Source: Trogon surrucura (Eukaryota > Chordata > Aves > Trogoniformes > Trogonidae). Taken from it: a stretch of 64,000 nucleotides of DNA. The position numbers were made by a program, and so were the translations under genes. Below, in pieces: positions 21,601 to 54,220 of this stretch. Every line of letters starts with the position of its first letter. The first letter of the stretch is position 1. The stretch spans positions 2,883,501-2,947,500 of the forward strand of contig CM036642.1 of the NCBI GenBank assembly GCA_020746105.1. The letters run 5' to 3'. A model generated the notes under the pieces. It did no database searches and was not told the DNA's origin. It saw nothing but the letters and a program-made list of their open reading frames with translations.

Positions 21601-24600
21601 ACTCCTACACCTTTGAGAAACAAAGCAAATGACTGCGTTTTGTAGCTCTAAAACCATACCTAGTGTACGCCTGCACTATTCTTACTGGGAGAAAAGCTGC
21701 TAATAAGCCTATATCGTGGAGCAAATTTGCCAAGCCAAACATCAAGTGAAGAACATGGCTTTTAAAAAGCTGGTGGTTTCCAGGTGCCCAGCTCTTACTA
21801 AATTCTGCTGCAGAGCCATTGTGCGTAGGTCTGACAGGTTGGCCTTTGTAAACAGTGCCAAGGGAGGTACTAGCTGATAGTGGGGTTGTGGTTGATAAGA
21901 AAGTCAACATCGTGTGTAGGTCGAAGACCTCTTGTACCGCTGGATGTTGAGGCCAGTTGCTTTCTGGCGAGGGTAAGAAACTGTTTTCAAAAGGCACTTG
22001 TTTGAAGCACTAGGCAAGCAAGGATCTTTAGCACCAGGCTCTTTAGGATGCCCACGCTGCAGTGTTAGAAGGCAGGCAGGGCACATCACCAGAGGCTTAC
22101 ATGTCGATCCTGGGCAAACAGCTTTTTGGAAAAGGGCCAGATAATGAATATGCTCAGAAGTGATATCAGGGGAGAGATCAGAGGAAAAAGTGGATATTCG
22201 TGGTTTGAATTTACATTGCAACACTGCTGTGGAAGTCAGAAACTGGGACTATGAAAAGACACGGTCCTCTTACTGTGTGCTTCTGTCGAGCTGAATTTAC
22301 TCCACTTCCATGAAATTTCAATATCTTTTGCTACAAATGAGGTCAGGACCGGTAGGGTTGTTTGAGCTTGTCAAAGAAGCCAGAGTTATTTTTTTTCTCT
22401 TCTAGGAAAAGAGGTTGTGTATGCTAGTCCTTGAACTCTCTCGCAAAGAAATAATTTTAAATTTAAGATGTAAATGTTATTTGATCCGTAGTAAGTCCAT
22501 CAGCAAATGTCTCGATCAATGATTTACCACACTGAGTTTTCTTGCAGTGTATTTACCTGTGCTCAGTAGGTCAGCAGTAACTAAGAACAAGGAAGACTTT
22601 GTAGTGTTATAAATCCTTTGCTTACCTTGAATTCTCCACCCTCTCTTAGCAAACTGCCATTTTAAAACTATTAGCTGAGGTCAGAAAAGAGGTATTCATG
22701 CAGCAGAATCACTCCCCTCAGGTTTTATTCGTTTGTGGGGTTTTTCTTCCCGGCACATGCACCTTCTGGACTGGGAGGAAATTTGAGACTGGGTTGTGTA
22801 GAACCTGGCCTCAAGGAAAAGCTCGCCTTGTGGAAGAGTTTAATCTTAGCAGCAAGCAAACTGGATCCAGCTGCGATCTGAGCAGGCGGCTGTGAAGCCA
22901 TGCGTCTACTTCCCCTTGGAGTTACTGTTCACAGTCCATTAGGTGGTGCTGAGGGGGGGCAGGGGGCAATTCTGCACCCCAGGTGACCTGCCCTGGTGTG
23001 CACCCTGTAAAGAAAGCTTGGTTACAGCTGACCAGCTGGGAACTGAGAGGAGATTTGTCTTGGGAACACGGTCTGTTCAGGATGTAATCAACCTCGGAGT
23101 AGCTCCTACCTGGTTACCACAGGCACAACTACAGAGCGCTTCACCCTTAATTTGACAGAGCTGACTTGAGCCCCCTGGGAATAGAAAGCCAAATTCATTT
23201 CAGCCACAGTGAAGAGGCTGGTTCTGGCCAGCGGCAGTATAGCAGCATTGTGCTTCTGGCTTCACATGAGGCTCGTGCAAACAGGGAAGCTGCTACAGGT
23301 AGCTGCTTTCTGCAGTTCTGCTGGAAAATGAATTGGTGTAAATCTGCTAACGGCTGTCTTTTGAACCCTGGTGCAAATTGGAGCTGAGGTTGTTTTGAAC
23401 TATTAGCATGGGTTTATGCTCTCCTTTTTTCATAACTGGTTTTTGGGTAAATGGATTCAGCTGACAGCGTTACATGATGTTGCTTCTCCAAATCTTGGAG
23501 GAATTCAGGCTGCCTATCCTAGAAAGCACATGGATCTCCTTGGATGAAAGGCCTAGTGCAGCTTAGTACTGTAAGTTAGCAGTATCCCCACCAACACATC
23601 CAAAGAAAAATTATTTCTGAGTATATAAGACAAACTGGCCTAAATATGGCCAGCAACTGCGATTATTGCAGCCATATAAGAAACAGTGTCTGTAGTTATC
23701 AGTCGCTCTGTTGGAAAGCCTGGTCTAGGATGGTGAGGCAGTCATACAGACCTGCCAAGCTGACAGCATAGGAATTTCTGGTGAAGAGGCTAGGCTTGTC
23801 CAGAAAAATGTGGTTTTTCCTGTACTTTCTTAGCTGCATAGCCCCCCAAAGTTGTCTCTTTTCCAGTTTTACGAGACTGGTGACTGGAGAAGTATGGAGA
23901 CTATGTAGGGCTCGAGCAGTGGGACAGAACACAAGTGCTGAATGACTCAAGAATTCATAGGTTGGAAAAATCAATAATGCAACCACTTCCGATATTTTTC
24001 TTGTTGAGACAGTTTCAAGTTAGGGCATTTCTTGCCAGGTGACAGTAGGTGACTGATCAAGTGCCCATTGCTTTTCATGTTGAGATTGGAATGCTGGAAT
24101 GAGATTGGGCCAAATGGCTATTAATCTAACAGTGGGGTTCCACAACAGTGTGGTATTGTGCTGTTCTTAAATCTTGACTGCTTATGCTTGCTTTCAAGAG
24201 ATCTTTCTGAAGATTGTTTTTCAAGATATAGGACAATTTCTTTATTTATTCAGCTTTCATTTATGACCTCATATTTTGTGACTTCAAATTAAAACTCTTC
24301 TTTCAGCTCAAACTTCACAATGTGGAGTGGAAGGAAACTAAATTACGGTCTGTGCAAGAACTTGCTTGTCATTATGAATGCAAACTACACTGTGCTTTCT
24401 GGTGTTGTGACCTGGAATTAGATGGATTGAGTGATTGTAAGGTTTGCAGCGCTGCCAGAAAATACCTACTCCCCAGGGGTCTTTGGCACCAGTGGGTCTG
24501 GACCAGTTTTTCAATCGCTGCAAAATAACTTTTGGAAAAAGGTCATGAACTGACCTACTTAAAGCAGATGTAATAAGGCATGACTTAGAAGGTAGAAGGT

Positions 24601-25096
24601 GGTTTCCCTCTGTGAAAATCTCTAGTGTCAGAAGTTAATGCAGCTAGCTTAACAATGAGAGTTTTTTGTCAAAGGATGGGGCTGGAACAAATCCTGAAGA
24701 CCTCTGTAAATTAGGGTGCCCTAGATTGTGTAACGCTAAAGGAATTTTTTAGACAATGTCAAGGCCCAAGTTTGGCACTGTAGTCGTACTGCGAGTGCAG
24801 TGTTGTCTCCTTATGGCTTAGATGTTTACATGAATTTACTTTGCTACATCACAGTAAGGCCCTTGAGTATTTGTTACCCCCATGAGTAGCCAACCCACAG
24901 TTCTTTGCATGGTGAAATTACCAACAGTAATTTCTCAAATTACAAGAAAAAGGGGCCTGTGAGTTGGGTGTGTCTTTCTAGCATGGTTTGTGATAATTTC
25001 TGTTTTCAGTGAGTGTTGACACTGTAGTGAGAACAGCAGTTGTGTGCAAATGTTTGCAGGGGAAGATTAACTTCTGTGTTTTCCTTTCTCCTCCAG

Positions 25097-25175
25097 TGGT
25101 GATACATGTGGGCCAGTAGTGTCGTCGTGTCGGCTGAAGAGGTTTCTTGCGCTAGATGTGGTGCCGCCATGAAAG
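25097..25175 (+). other. Exon-like segment, unassigned
   Basis: A strong pyrimidine tract with CTCCAG precedes a 79-nt stretch richer in CpG than its surroundings, followed by donor GTAAAA. All three plus-strand frames hit a stop within or at the end of the segment, so it is not an internal coding exon. It could be a non-coding or terminal exon, or chance. Confidence 0.2.
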
Positions 25176-28100
25176 GTAAAAACAACAGTTGTCACTGTAT
25201 AACTGAACTAGGTGTTTTGTTTCAAAATGTGAATGCTGAATCGTATTATGTGGTTAAAACCGTAATACTGAGAATTCCTGGTTGTTAGTAACTTTGAGAG
25301 AGGAATGAGTGTCCTACATAACATCTACAATTCCAAAATCCATTTACGGGAAAGGGAATGTGCTCTACACTGAAAAGTCCACATACTGTGCTTAGATGTT
25401 ACATGTGTCCCTCTACTACTGCAGAAATCAGTTTTATGTTTAAGCATCAGGGAAATCTGTCTGCTGCACATAAGAAGTTCACGGTTGTGGTAGGAGATAG
25501 GTATTTATTTGTCACCATCTTGAAGGTTGGCTAACCCCAAGATAAATTCCTCCTAACTCTGGCGTGTTCAACATCTGTGTGCTAGGAAGCATACTATGAA
25601 ATCCCACTGCTCAACTCTGGTATGAACTCTTGTTAAGAACAAAGTTTTTGAGCAACAGGGCCAAAAGGCAGACCTCATGGCAGAGAAACCAGTACAGTCT
25701 GCCTGCCTGCATAGCTTTTCACGTACTGCATGGCACAGCAGTTTTTGCCATCCTTAAATTCTCCCTCTCTCCTTTGCTGAAGAGCGGCACTTTGCCTTAA
25801 GCCGACACGGCCTTTTCACCTTGCTTGATGCTTGAGCAGAGTGCAGGGATTGTGTAGTAACAGAGCAAGTGAAAGGGGAAAGGTGTTCAGGTTTTTTGAA
25901 GGTGGGAGGAGGAGATAGAGAGAGCTAGTTTAAACTAGAGAAAACTGTACAAGGGAGCAGTTGTTAAAAGAAACGAAGGGAGGTCAAGGAAAGCTGTGAA
26001 GTTCAGTGTAATCAGGAGGCACATCGGACCTGTCCAGTCTGGCTGAGGCTGGAGCAAGAAAGCAGGGGTTTGTTAAAGAACGATTTCTCAGTTTATGAGC
26101 TAGTAAATTAACTCTTGGTATACTTGCAACATAGTTGTAGGTCAAAAAGAAACAGCCTGCTTGAGGGTATATTAACTTATTTCAAAATCTGCTTCTCTCA
26201 ATTGCGTGGTTTTGAGTTATTGCTACTTACTTGACTGAGAGCACGTGATGTTTATTCCTGTCGAGGCTGCAGAACTGGCTAAAGGAATTTACACTTAAGA
26301 ACGAAGTGGAGGAATTGCGTTGTCTTTTTGGTTTAGTGTTTAGCACAGGTCTGTGGCTATGGTTCCTACATGTTTTCTCACCCTTCAAGTGATAATAATA
26401 ATAGTATGCATGTAGTTGTGAGAAACCTATGCAAGGGTTGAAGGCTCCTTGAGATAAAGCCTGTGCAAGACCAAATGAAAAGCAGTATGGAGACCTGGCC
26501 AGGAAAGTAAATTATTTTTCTTCCCAGATATAATATTAAGAGCTTGCCAGCTCACTTTTTCAGCTTCTAGGTTTTAGCGTGTGTACTCTGCTCAGATTTG
26601 GAATTTAAATGGACGTCTGTAATACTTTTGATTAGGGAGGCACTAGAACATGTAGATTCCATGCAATGGTGCAGATCTTTCATCTGCTCACGAATGGGAT
26701 CCAAAACAGATGAAATGGAATAAATGATGCAGCAGTCAGGATAAGGATTGATGTGTGATATTGCTGCTTTAAAACCCATTATGAGATTGAAGGGAGGGGG
26801 TGTGCGTTTGAGTTGCCTCAGTTTGCAGCTGGGTTGTAGCACCTTCTTTGTACTTATTCCCTTGTGCATAGTCTTACCTTTGTCGGACAGGTACAGCAGT
26901 GTTCTCTGAGTTTGTTGGGTAAAATGAGACCTGTGTTTGAGGACAGTTCCACATCCACTTGCATCAGATACTGTAACCCCGTGCCCTGGTTAAATGTCAA
27001 TGGAGAAGGGTTATACTGGACAGGGAGGTCCTACCTGCCGTTTCCTGCATGTGCTGTTGTGCAATGACCTACCTTGTCCTAGGCAGTAATTCCCAGGCTT
27101 AGAGGTTCTAACAAACCTTACGCACACTGAACAAATGTATGGTTCATTCTTTCCATGCCTATGGCCTGTTGGGCAATTTTGCCTTAATGGTTTTGAGATC
27201 TTTTGTAACACTGGAACGACTTAGAAACGGTGAATCTGTCTTAAGGTGCTCAAGGGCTTTGTGCTGCTTGAAAATTACATTGATCCGATTTCTTAACTCA
27301 TCTCTTTAGTTGCTTTGCAAACCTCTTGCTGTGTTGGAAGATTCTGTGTATGTGACTTTACGAGTGTGGTTTTGTTTTGCTTTAGTAGCAAAATGTGTTG
27401 ACTGTGAGTGTAGTCAGAGGTGCTGAGATACTCCGGGTAACAAAGGGAGGCCACAGACAAAATTACAATCTCACTGGTATGGCTTAGAGATAGTACGCTC
27501 ATCTTTGAGAGTGATGTGTTTGAGGTTGTAATTATCAGGAGTCAGAGCACAACAAGAGAATTTTTTTTGTAAGAATTAGTTGTAGACCTGTGGGAGAAGA
27601 CAGACTCTTTACTCTTTAGATCACTTTGCAGAGCAACAACTCTATTTTTCAGTGCTTTTAGTCTTGTGTATTCTATGAGTGAGGGATCTGTCCAAGTATA
27701 TTTTCCACAGTGTTTTTTAAAAAACCTTTTTTTCCCAAAAAACTTCTCCTCATTTTTCCTATCTTTTAAGCAGAAGACAAACAAACCAGTCCTGACTACT
27801 GACATGACAAGGTGTTGAAATGAGTCAGCTTGGCACCTCATATACTTGTTGTTGGTGTGTTACAGGGTTGCATTACCAAGTGATAAGCGGCACATATATC
27901 TGGAATTTGGACTCACCCATTGTTTACATGCTTATTTTTTTGTTGCTCTTCCTTCTTCCTTTGTCATTGCTCTTCTTCATGTCTATATGTGAAAAACACT
28001 GATATCCAGTATAGTTGCTAGTCACTGTAATACCCAGCCGGAAGGGGTTTTTGAGGAGGGAGGCTCACAAAATGCAAAGTAGCTTTTAAGGGTGTGGACT

Positions 28101-28745
28101 TTCGGGAACAGGCTGGAAAACACCCTTCTTTTTTTCCCTCCCTTGGTTCTCCAGGTTTGTTTTTTTTTTTCATTGGCAATTCCTTTTCCTGTTGGCTGCA
28201 ACAAGAGTTCTCTTTATGACACTGTTACTTATTGTTTGCTTTATTATTAGTAAAACCTTTGTCTAAGCAAGATACCTGCTGGTATCTGCTGGTTCTTTCT
28301 AAAATGACCATATTAAAGACCTGGTTTCAAATAGAACTTTAACTGTACCTGTCTAATATGTTTAATACATGTCCCTGGCACTTAGTGCCATGGTCTACCT
28401 GATGTGGTGGTGGTAGGTCATTGACTTGATGATTTCAGAAGTCTTTTGGAGCCTCAATAAATCTGTAATTCTGTACTGAGCTCTGTCTTGCCAAAGCGAT
28501 CGTGGCCTTTGGAAAGCGAGTATTGAGTTTGGTGTATCAAAGTATTCAAATGGACTCATAGTGTGTCGGTGTTTCTCCAAACTGATCAGATATTTGAAGT
28601 ACATGAGCCTGTTAATGGGGTAAGAAAAACAGGCATGTACTTCTTTCCTCTTTGACCTTGCAGAGGTTTGGTTCCTCTCCTGTTCCACTCATTTCTTTCC
28701 ATCTTTGTCAGAAAATAAGATGCAGAACTGTTTTCTGGAAAAAGT

Positions 28746-28751
28746 TTTATT
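28746..28751 (-). terminator. ATP12A: ATP12A poly(A) signal AATAAA
   Basis: The minus strand reads AATAAA here, about 460 nt past the ATP12A stop. It is the first such hexamer after the stop. The 3' UTR would end about 10-25 nt further (near 28,725). Confidence 0.6.
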
Positions 28752-29209
28752 ATCAAATTATTCCTATACAGCATTTTTACCCTTGGTAAGGTAAGTCGAT
28801 CTATGTATGCACTCTCTTAGAATTCAGTTCCACCAAAAAAAGAAAATCAGCAAACAAGACCTTTAGTGCAAATTAATGCCTTAGGTTATATGGATTTTCT
28901 CTCTTTTTCTTTTTCCTCTTTATGCATGTTTTCCTCTCAGAGTTCTTTCCAAGCTCATCTTTGAATGAGGGAAAAACATGCTTGTTACCAAAATAGGTAG
29001 CATTTCAATTTCTACACAAGTGTCAGCTTTACAGTACAGTGGGAGGTGGTTTATCAGCCTCTAAAGTCCTTACTTGATTAAATTTCATGAAATTTCTTCA
29101 CCCCTTCACGAGGCGAGCGCATGCTTGATATTGCACAGACAGGACATCAAAGCAGCAGAGGCTATGTCAGGTGTGGAAGAAGCTCTCCACAAGAAGCAAG
29201 AGTGGCGTT
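28752..29209 (-). other. ATP12A: ATP12A 3' untranslated region
   Basis: This is the stretch between the TGA at 29,212-29,210 and the first AATAAA on the minus strand. It has no splice-compatible reading frame of its own. Confidence 0.6.
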
Positions 29210-48084
<18,875 letters not shown>

Positions 48085-48318
48085 CTTGGTGAGTTTATTC
48101 CTTTCCCGAGGGAGTGAAACAGCCAAGCTGAAGTACCTGGATGAAAAGCAAAAGCCCAACTGGAGAAAGAAGTGGCTCAGAGCAGTTTTGGCGCTGGGAA
48201 TACAAAAGCTCACGGAGGTTGTAGTTGCCTCTTGGCTGGCAAGCAGACGTTAGCTGGAATCCTGCTCGCACTTCGGCATCCTTCAGGCAGGACGAGTTCC
48301 TTGTCCAAAGCCTGTGGA
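48085..48318 (-). other. ATP12A: ATP12A 5' untranslated region (predicted)
   Basis: This runs from the start codon to about 25-30 nt past the TATA-like box. The right end is a prediction from that spacing only. One frame stays open upstream of the ATG, in frame with it, from an ATG near 48,213, but that stretch has no similarity to known N termini. Confidence 0.45.
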
Positions 48319-48340
48319 GAAAGAGCACTGTTTGCTAGTG

Positions 48341-48382
48341 CCTTATAAATCAGCATCTTGTGCTGCCACTCCACCCCTCCCC
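48341..48382 (-). promoter_or_regulatory. ATP12A: ATP12A core promoter: TATA-like box and CACCC/GC-rich element
   Basis: On the minus strand a GGGGAGGGGTGG element (48,371-48,382) precedes ATTTATAAGG (48,341-48,350). The predicted start site is near 48,310-48,320. KLF/SP-type factors bind CACCC elements; their use here is inference. Confidence 0.5.
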
Positions 48383-50726
48383 TTCCAGGTCCAGCCCATC
48401 TTCTGTTTCACCTGTAGTAGGTGGAAAAATACCACAGTAATGGGCATGTGGGTTTCAGGTCAGATAGTTTCTAATTATTCCTTTGTAGTGTTTGCTCACC
48501 ACTAGGGAACAGGTCTATTATTCATCTTGCTAGAAGCAAAGAGTTTCCTTCAGAGACTTTCCAGCACCGGCCTCCTCTTGTGATTTCCAGCTGTCGTGGC
48601 GACGTGCGGTGGGGTGAAGGAAGTCTGTGCATGTTTCATCTTTCCTGCTTACAGTTCTGTTTGTCTGCCGAGCGTCCCTCAGAGTCAGACCCCTGCCCTG
48701 TTGAGGTCCTAACAGGTACTTAGCAGAGTGGAGCTCCTTCAAGCCTCTTCACTTGGACTTCACTTTTAATTCTTTCATTGTATCTGCTGCGGTTTTAACC
48801 TTCATGCTTAGCTGAGAAAAGCACTTCCTGGTGTATTTTCAGCAAGAGCACTTACCCGAAGAGGTTATTTAAGCTGTCTTGCACCAGTTACTAGCTTCTA
48901 TACAGGAATGATAATGAGCTTTATGATACTTTTGATACCTGGTGTATCTCATTGCTTAAAAGTTAACTTCCTCTTCACCTCTGAAATTTAACTGACCAGA
49001 AACCAAATTGAATATGGTGACAGATTATCTGTACTTTAACAGTATTTGGGGGAAGTCTGTCTTTCATCTGTCTAACAGATATCGCCTCACTGAATGATGT
49101 AGCATTTCAGCAGTTTATCTTTTAAATTACATAATTTGTGAGCTTCAAATTGCATCATTTGAAATGCTGTGAGGTACCACAGTCACTAGCAGTGATGACT
49201 CGAATTGTGGTGAGAGATACAACATGTTAAGGGAGATAACTACTGTTGACTGTTTCAAGCCATATGTATATGCCGTTAGAGTAGGAAAGACAACCAAGAA
49301 ACATTCTTTACTGCTTCAGCAGGAGCAGAAATAAAGTTATGTTCAAATCACTGAGAGGTTTCCAGTGCTTCAAGTATCATACCTCCTTAAACGATACTTA
49401 AAAAGCGAAGGTGTTTCCACTTCTCACTTTATGTGTATTGGTCTTTTTCCATGACATTCTTCAGTCTTGGAATGTTACGCAAGATACAGAAGTGTATCTG
49501 GAAAGGTTTCGCGTTCATTCTCTGCTATTTGTTGCATTGAGAACTCAATTGTATCCTGAGGCTTGAATATAAACCTTTTCATACGTATGTAAGTATTGAA
49601 GATTTCACCATATGTGCCATATGCAAGAGCAATAACATATTGACTGTGTCCAGTGAATCTGCCTGCGTCGTGTGTTACCGATTACCGAGATTGTGCTCTC
49701 TGTTGCTGGAAAGGACACCAGAACGAAGCAATTAAGAGGCACAGTGAGCGTTTTTGATGTCAAACCAGACTGCTGAGGTTGGAAGCGGGGGCAATATGTG
49801 AAAGGAAAATGATCTTGGGCATAGGGAAATGCTTTCCAGGAATGCAGATGCATTGTCCATCAGATCTGTTGGTCAAGACAGTGGGTGGCAAAATGTGAAA
49901 ACAAGGCTAGCATACATTATCTTGTTCATTCATAATTTTTAGCTGGGATCTGAGATTTCTGATTCAGAGGTGAGGAGTAGCTGATAGAAGGAAAATGAGA
50001 ATGTGTATCGCTTTGTCCTACTGGTCACAGGTTTGTAAAAATAACTGCTCTGTACTTTTGAGGAATGGTTTGTGATTTAGAACATTATTTGGGTCATTTG
50101 GGCAGTTTTTGCGTTTGTCTTCTAAAAATCATGACTGCTTTTGCCTGGGGACAAGTGTTAGAAATGCAGATTAGCAAAGCGTTTGGTAACGAAGCACCCC
50201 ATGCAGCCTGGTCTGTGCAATATTTACACTGACACGTTTGTTGTCTGAAGGGTATGTTTTGCAGCAAGCTAATTGAACTGTAAAATCCCTATAGACAGTA
50301 GCAAAGCTTAATATTTACCAAGTATTGAGTTTGCTGCTGACAAACGATCTGTATTGAGCTGCAGAGTTCAAAGCGTGAAGCTGGTGGTTAAAAAGCTCTG
50401 TGGCAGAAGTGTCATTAATTCTGGCCACTGAAAGGATTGTTTTTCTATGGGTTACGTAGTAAACATGAGAATTACTGTGAAGAGACAAATCTTGTGTTCC
50501 CCATGACCCAACATACTGTGGCTGGACAGTGCGATACCCCACTGCCGGGAGGGGTTATCCTTGTTAACTAACAATAGTAACTTGCTGCTGATCTTCCTGG
50601 GTTTTGTCGCTTGGCCCTGCTGAAAAGGTACCAGAAACAGAGCCCACATGAGAACCCAGCCTGCAGTTCTTGAGAAGAGCTTGTACACATCTGAATCCTG
50701 CCTGTGAAGCACTCGTGCCTTGGTTT

Positions 50727-50782
50727 GGCATATATAGAGAGGAATATAGGGTGTGGCATGTATAGAGAGGAATATACTTGGG
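50727..50782. repeat. Tandem duplication, 2 x 28 bp
   Basis: Two adjacent 28-bp copies beginning GGCATATATAGAGAGGAATAT and GGCATGTATAGAGAGGAATAT differ at a few places, mostly at the 3' end. Confidence 0.8.
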
Positions 50783-53700
50783 TCTGTGCCAGAGAGCTGT
50801 AATCATCATGCGTGTTTCTAGCATGTCTCAATGTTCACAGCTGAGCCCTGTTTAGAAGATAAAATGAATATTGGTCTGTTTTGTAAATATCAGTCTATTA
50901 AAATAACAGGTCCCTTCTGAATGATGATGTCTCTCATGCTTCGTCACCAGAATTAAGATGTATCTTGACCCTGTTTTAAGTTCCTCTGTCTGTATGCAAG
51001 TTCTGTAACAAGCCAGCCAGCAGAATGCTTTCCTGTTACTTAACGCGCGGAGACGTTTCTTAACTTGGAGCGTATGAGGACTGCAGGTTTCTGACACCAG
51101 TGCTGGGCTTGAACTCGTTCGGGTTGTGAAGCAAGGTGTAAATGTTTGGAGCAATGAGAACGTAATGCGTTTGCCTGTTGAACTTTGTTATTTATCTGCC
51201 TCCTGTCTCATAAGAAGCGGGGCCTATGTTAGCAAAAATGGCAGCGTTACAGCTTTGGGAGTACCTGAAGATGCAGGAGTGGGTGGTAGATCTATACTTA
51301 AATTTGCATTTGCAAGGCGTGGTGCAGGCTTGATGCCTTTTCTGAGGGAGAGCAGCAGAGGGAGCACAGCAGCCTCCGTGCCTGCTGCTTTCCGTGTTCA
51401 TTCACTGCTTTCACACCAGCAAAAATCAGATTTCTAAAAACACAGTGTGGTTGTCTTGGTGTCCTAGCACAGGCCTCTCTCCAGTCATAGAGAAGTGATT
51501 TGGTTTGTTTTTTTTTCCTTTGAGGCCAAAGGTGAAACAAAACCTGAGCTTTAGGTGATAGTTTTGTGGTGCTGAAATCATCCTTCAAAGGTGGGATAGA
51601 ACTGCAGATGAGCTAGGCGCGTCCTGGCAGGTAGGTACATGAACTTATGATTTCCTTGTACTTTAAGTGACATTTGAAACAAGGATTTGTAACCAGCTAT
51701 CTCCAGTAGCAGGCAATCTGTTAGTGAGGTTAAGTAAGCAGAAGGGACTGAAAATGTGTTCTGGATTCATCTGTTAGCAAAGGTGGGGAATTGTGAGGAT
51801 TCCTCGTTTCCTTATTCAGTGGAGAGGATGAACTCTCCTCTGAGCAGAAGAGGGGGAAAAATATTGCTAAATCTTTTTTTTTTTCTCCCCCTCTTAATTT
51901 AACCCAAAGATGTTAAAGCATAATTCACTGACCACCAATGATGAACCAAGCACTTGTCTAGAGCTCTCAGGAGCCAAGTTAAAACAGAAGCATAGGTGGT
52001 ATTTTGACACTGGTAATTTAGGCACTGGTTGTAAAGCACTGCTTGTGTGAGCACCTGCAGCATTCATCTTCCCGTGATCAGGGAGTTGTAGGTTCTGGTT
52101 TACGTAGTACCGTATGGATTCATGGAAAGTTATATTTCTGGGCTTTTTTTCCTAATTTTCCTTCTTTGTCAAGATGAGTAGGAAATTCTGAGGAGCAGTG
52201 AGCTTAATTCAGAGCTTTTAAGATGGCATTTTAAATGGTGAATTGTAGTGTGCCTCACTAGAAATACCACGCTGACTTGACAGCTATCCCTGGGGCCTTG
52301 GCACAGTCACCACTGCTGTAGTCTCTTTCAGGGAAAGCTTTATCTCAATTTTACAAAAGGATTTGGCTGCCCTCACCCTTTTGAAGCTAATGTACTGCTG
52401 AGATGGATTTCGTGCATCCACAAAGAGATAACATGGATGAAACATATCATTTTGTGTATGTAGTTCAATATATCACTTTTTTCTTTGCATCATCTGAAGA
52501 AGAGCTAGTTAGGCGTGGGGGAAGTGACTGGTCTTTTCATTTCCAGTCTTTGTTTACAGAGTTTCTCCTTCGGTTTCTACAACAATAGCTATTTGTGTTC
52601 TGTCACTTTCTGATGTGGAGAACTTCTCGTTCGAAACATTTTTCACAGGGGTCATCAAGAAGCCATGATTGTCTCTAATATATCTAAAATAATCCTGGGT
52701 TACTTGAAATAGGGAGCTGCAGAGGTGTGTTTGCCAGCTGCTCCCTGCCTAAAGACAGTTCAAAAAGATAGGAAGTAAAACTTGCACATTGCTCGGGAAG
52801 GGGATGGACAGGAATCTTCCTTAAAAGCAGTCTACAAGTGAGTCACAGTATCTAGGACTTCCTTATCCTTGATATTTTATCTTCTTGCTTCCTAGTGCTA
52901 TTAATACGAATCATTGCTGAATTCATATTGAACGTGGTATAAAAACAGTTGGGAAAATTGATCTTCTTCCTCTTTGCAACTTCCTGGGGCCGCGCAAAGG
53001 TACGGTCAGGACTGGAAGTCAGTGTGAAATCACAGTATAACGTTTTTCTTTAAATGTGGTGTTATTTGCAACATTTTGTTGGCAATCATAAATGATTTAT
53101 AGGAATTTGTAAGTTCTAGTCTGTTTTTGTTTGTCTTGATGCTTTCATCATTCTCAACATTTCACAAAACAGAAAAGCTTTTTCTCTTTTCTTTTTTGTC
53201 TGTCTGATGTGCTGGTTAATGCGCCAAACCAGGGGCTCTGGACTGTGTAGAGCCAACCTGTAGAATGCAGTTTGAATCTGCTCTGCTAGAACAACATACC
53301 CAACCTGGTTCCTGACAGACATCACAGCCTGGCGAGTGGCAGGGGCAAGATAACTCTTGAGGATGAAGGCAGAATGAAAAAGGGACAGTTAAGAGAGGGA
53401 TGCGAGTATGAGCTTTTGTGTCTGTGAAGCTGGACACAAGCAAAGAGAAAATGAACAGTAATGCAGAGGTACATTTACCCCAAAGGACCTTGTGCAAATG
53501 TAGGCGAGGAGGCTTTTGGGTAGACTTGCTTGTAAAATATGTGGTATGTGGGTTACGTGTTTTAAGTAATGCGTCTAGAAACAGCAGTCTTCTTTGGAAG
53601 ATGGCCGAGGTGCCACAGCCAGATGTTTACTCTCTGCATGACCTCTATTGGAAAGTGTTTAAAAATGAGTCAGTTGGTTGAATGTGGGTCGTTGAAAAAG

Positions 53701-54174
53701 ATGATCCTTTTTTTTTTACCCTGTAATGTCCTGGCATTGCTGCCATGTCACCTGAGAGCTTTTCTAACTGAAAACGACAATTTGGGAGCACGGAATTGGT
53801 GAGTGTTTCAGCTGAGAATGCCAAGATGCTGGCTCACAGCTTGCAACAGCTGCTAGCAGAGCAAGTCAGGATCTTTAGTCACAGCCTGCAAAGCCGAAGG
53901 CTGAGACTGACAAAGTGATGGCTCATGGTTTACAAGAGCTGACAGCCAGTGACCATTGCTCTGATGCAGACTGACCTCTGTGTTCGGTGTATCCATCTGT
54001 AACAATGTTAGCAGATTTGCAGGCAGGAAGGAAAGTTTTTATGTCCAATAGTCGAAAAGGATTTTGAAAACTCTGGGCTTCAGTGGCTTAGTAGAAGAAA
54101 AGAGTAAACCACGTTTAAAAATGACTGAGTTTAAACTATTTTTTCATTTTGTCTTGGTATTTTTGTACTCTCAG

Positions 54175-54220
54175 AAGAGTGGGTCGATTGTGCAGAGCCG
54201 CTACCAGAGCAGGCAGGGTG
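54175..54220 (+). other. Exon-like segment, unassigned
   Basis: A pyrimidine-rich tract ending CTCTCAG precedes 46 nt open in the frame KSGSIVQSRYQSRQG and followed by donor GTAAGC. No partner exon or family match was found, so chance is likely. Confidence 0.2.

Larger units (their letters stand above)
17719..28745. other. Intergenic region between convergent genes
   Basis: It contains the 3' UTR of the repeat gene on the left, with its end not determined, and ends at the ATP12A poly(A) signal on the right. Open frames here are short and show no family motif or consistent splice pattern. Visible items are a possible ATTAAA signal at 18,635, an A-run at 20,521 and an exon-like segment at 25,097-25,175. 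I see no RNA gene or recognisable CR1 here. Confidence 0.7.

Noticed and set aside
51126-51437. Plus-strand open frame of 103 residues
   Set aside because: It has no family motif and no splice partners, and it overlaps open frames on the other strand. It looks like chance.
53811-53960. Apparent imperfect repeat (GATGCTGGCTCACAGC / GATGGCTCATGG, with CAACAGCTG / CAAGAGCTG)
   Set aside because: Identity is too low and too patchy to call a repeat by eye.
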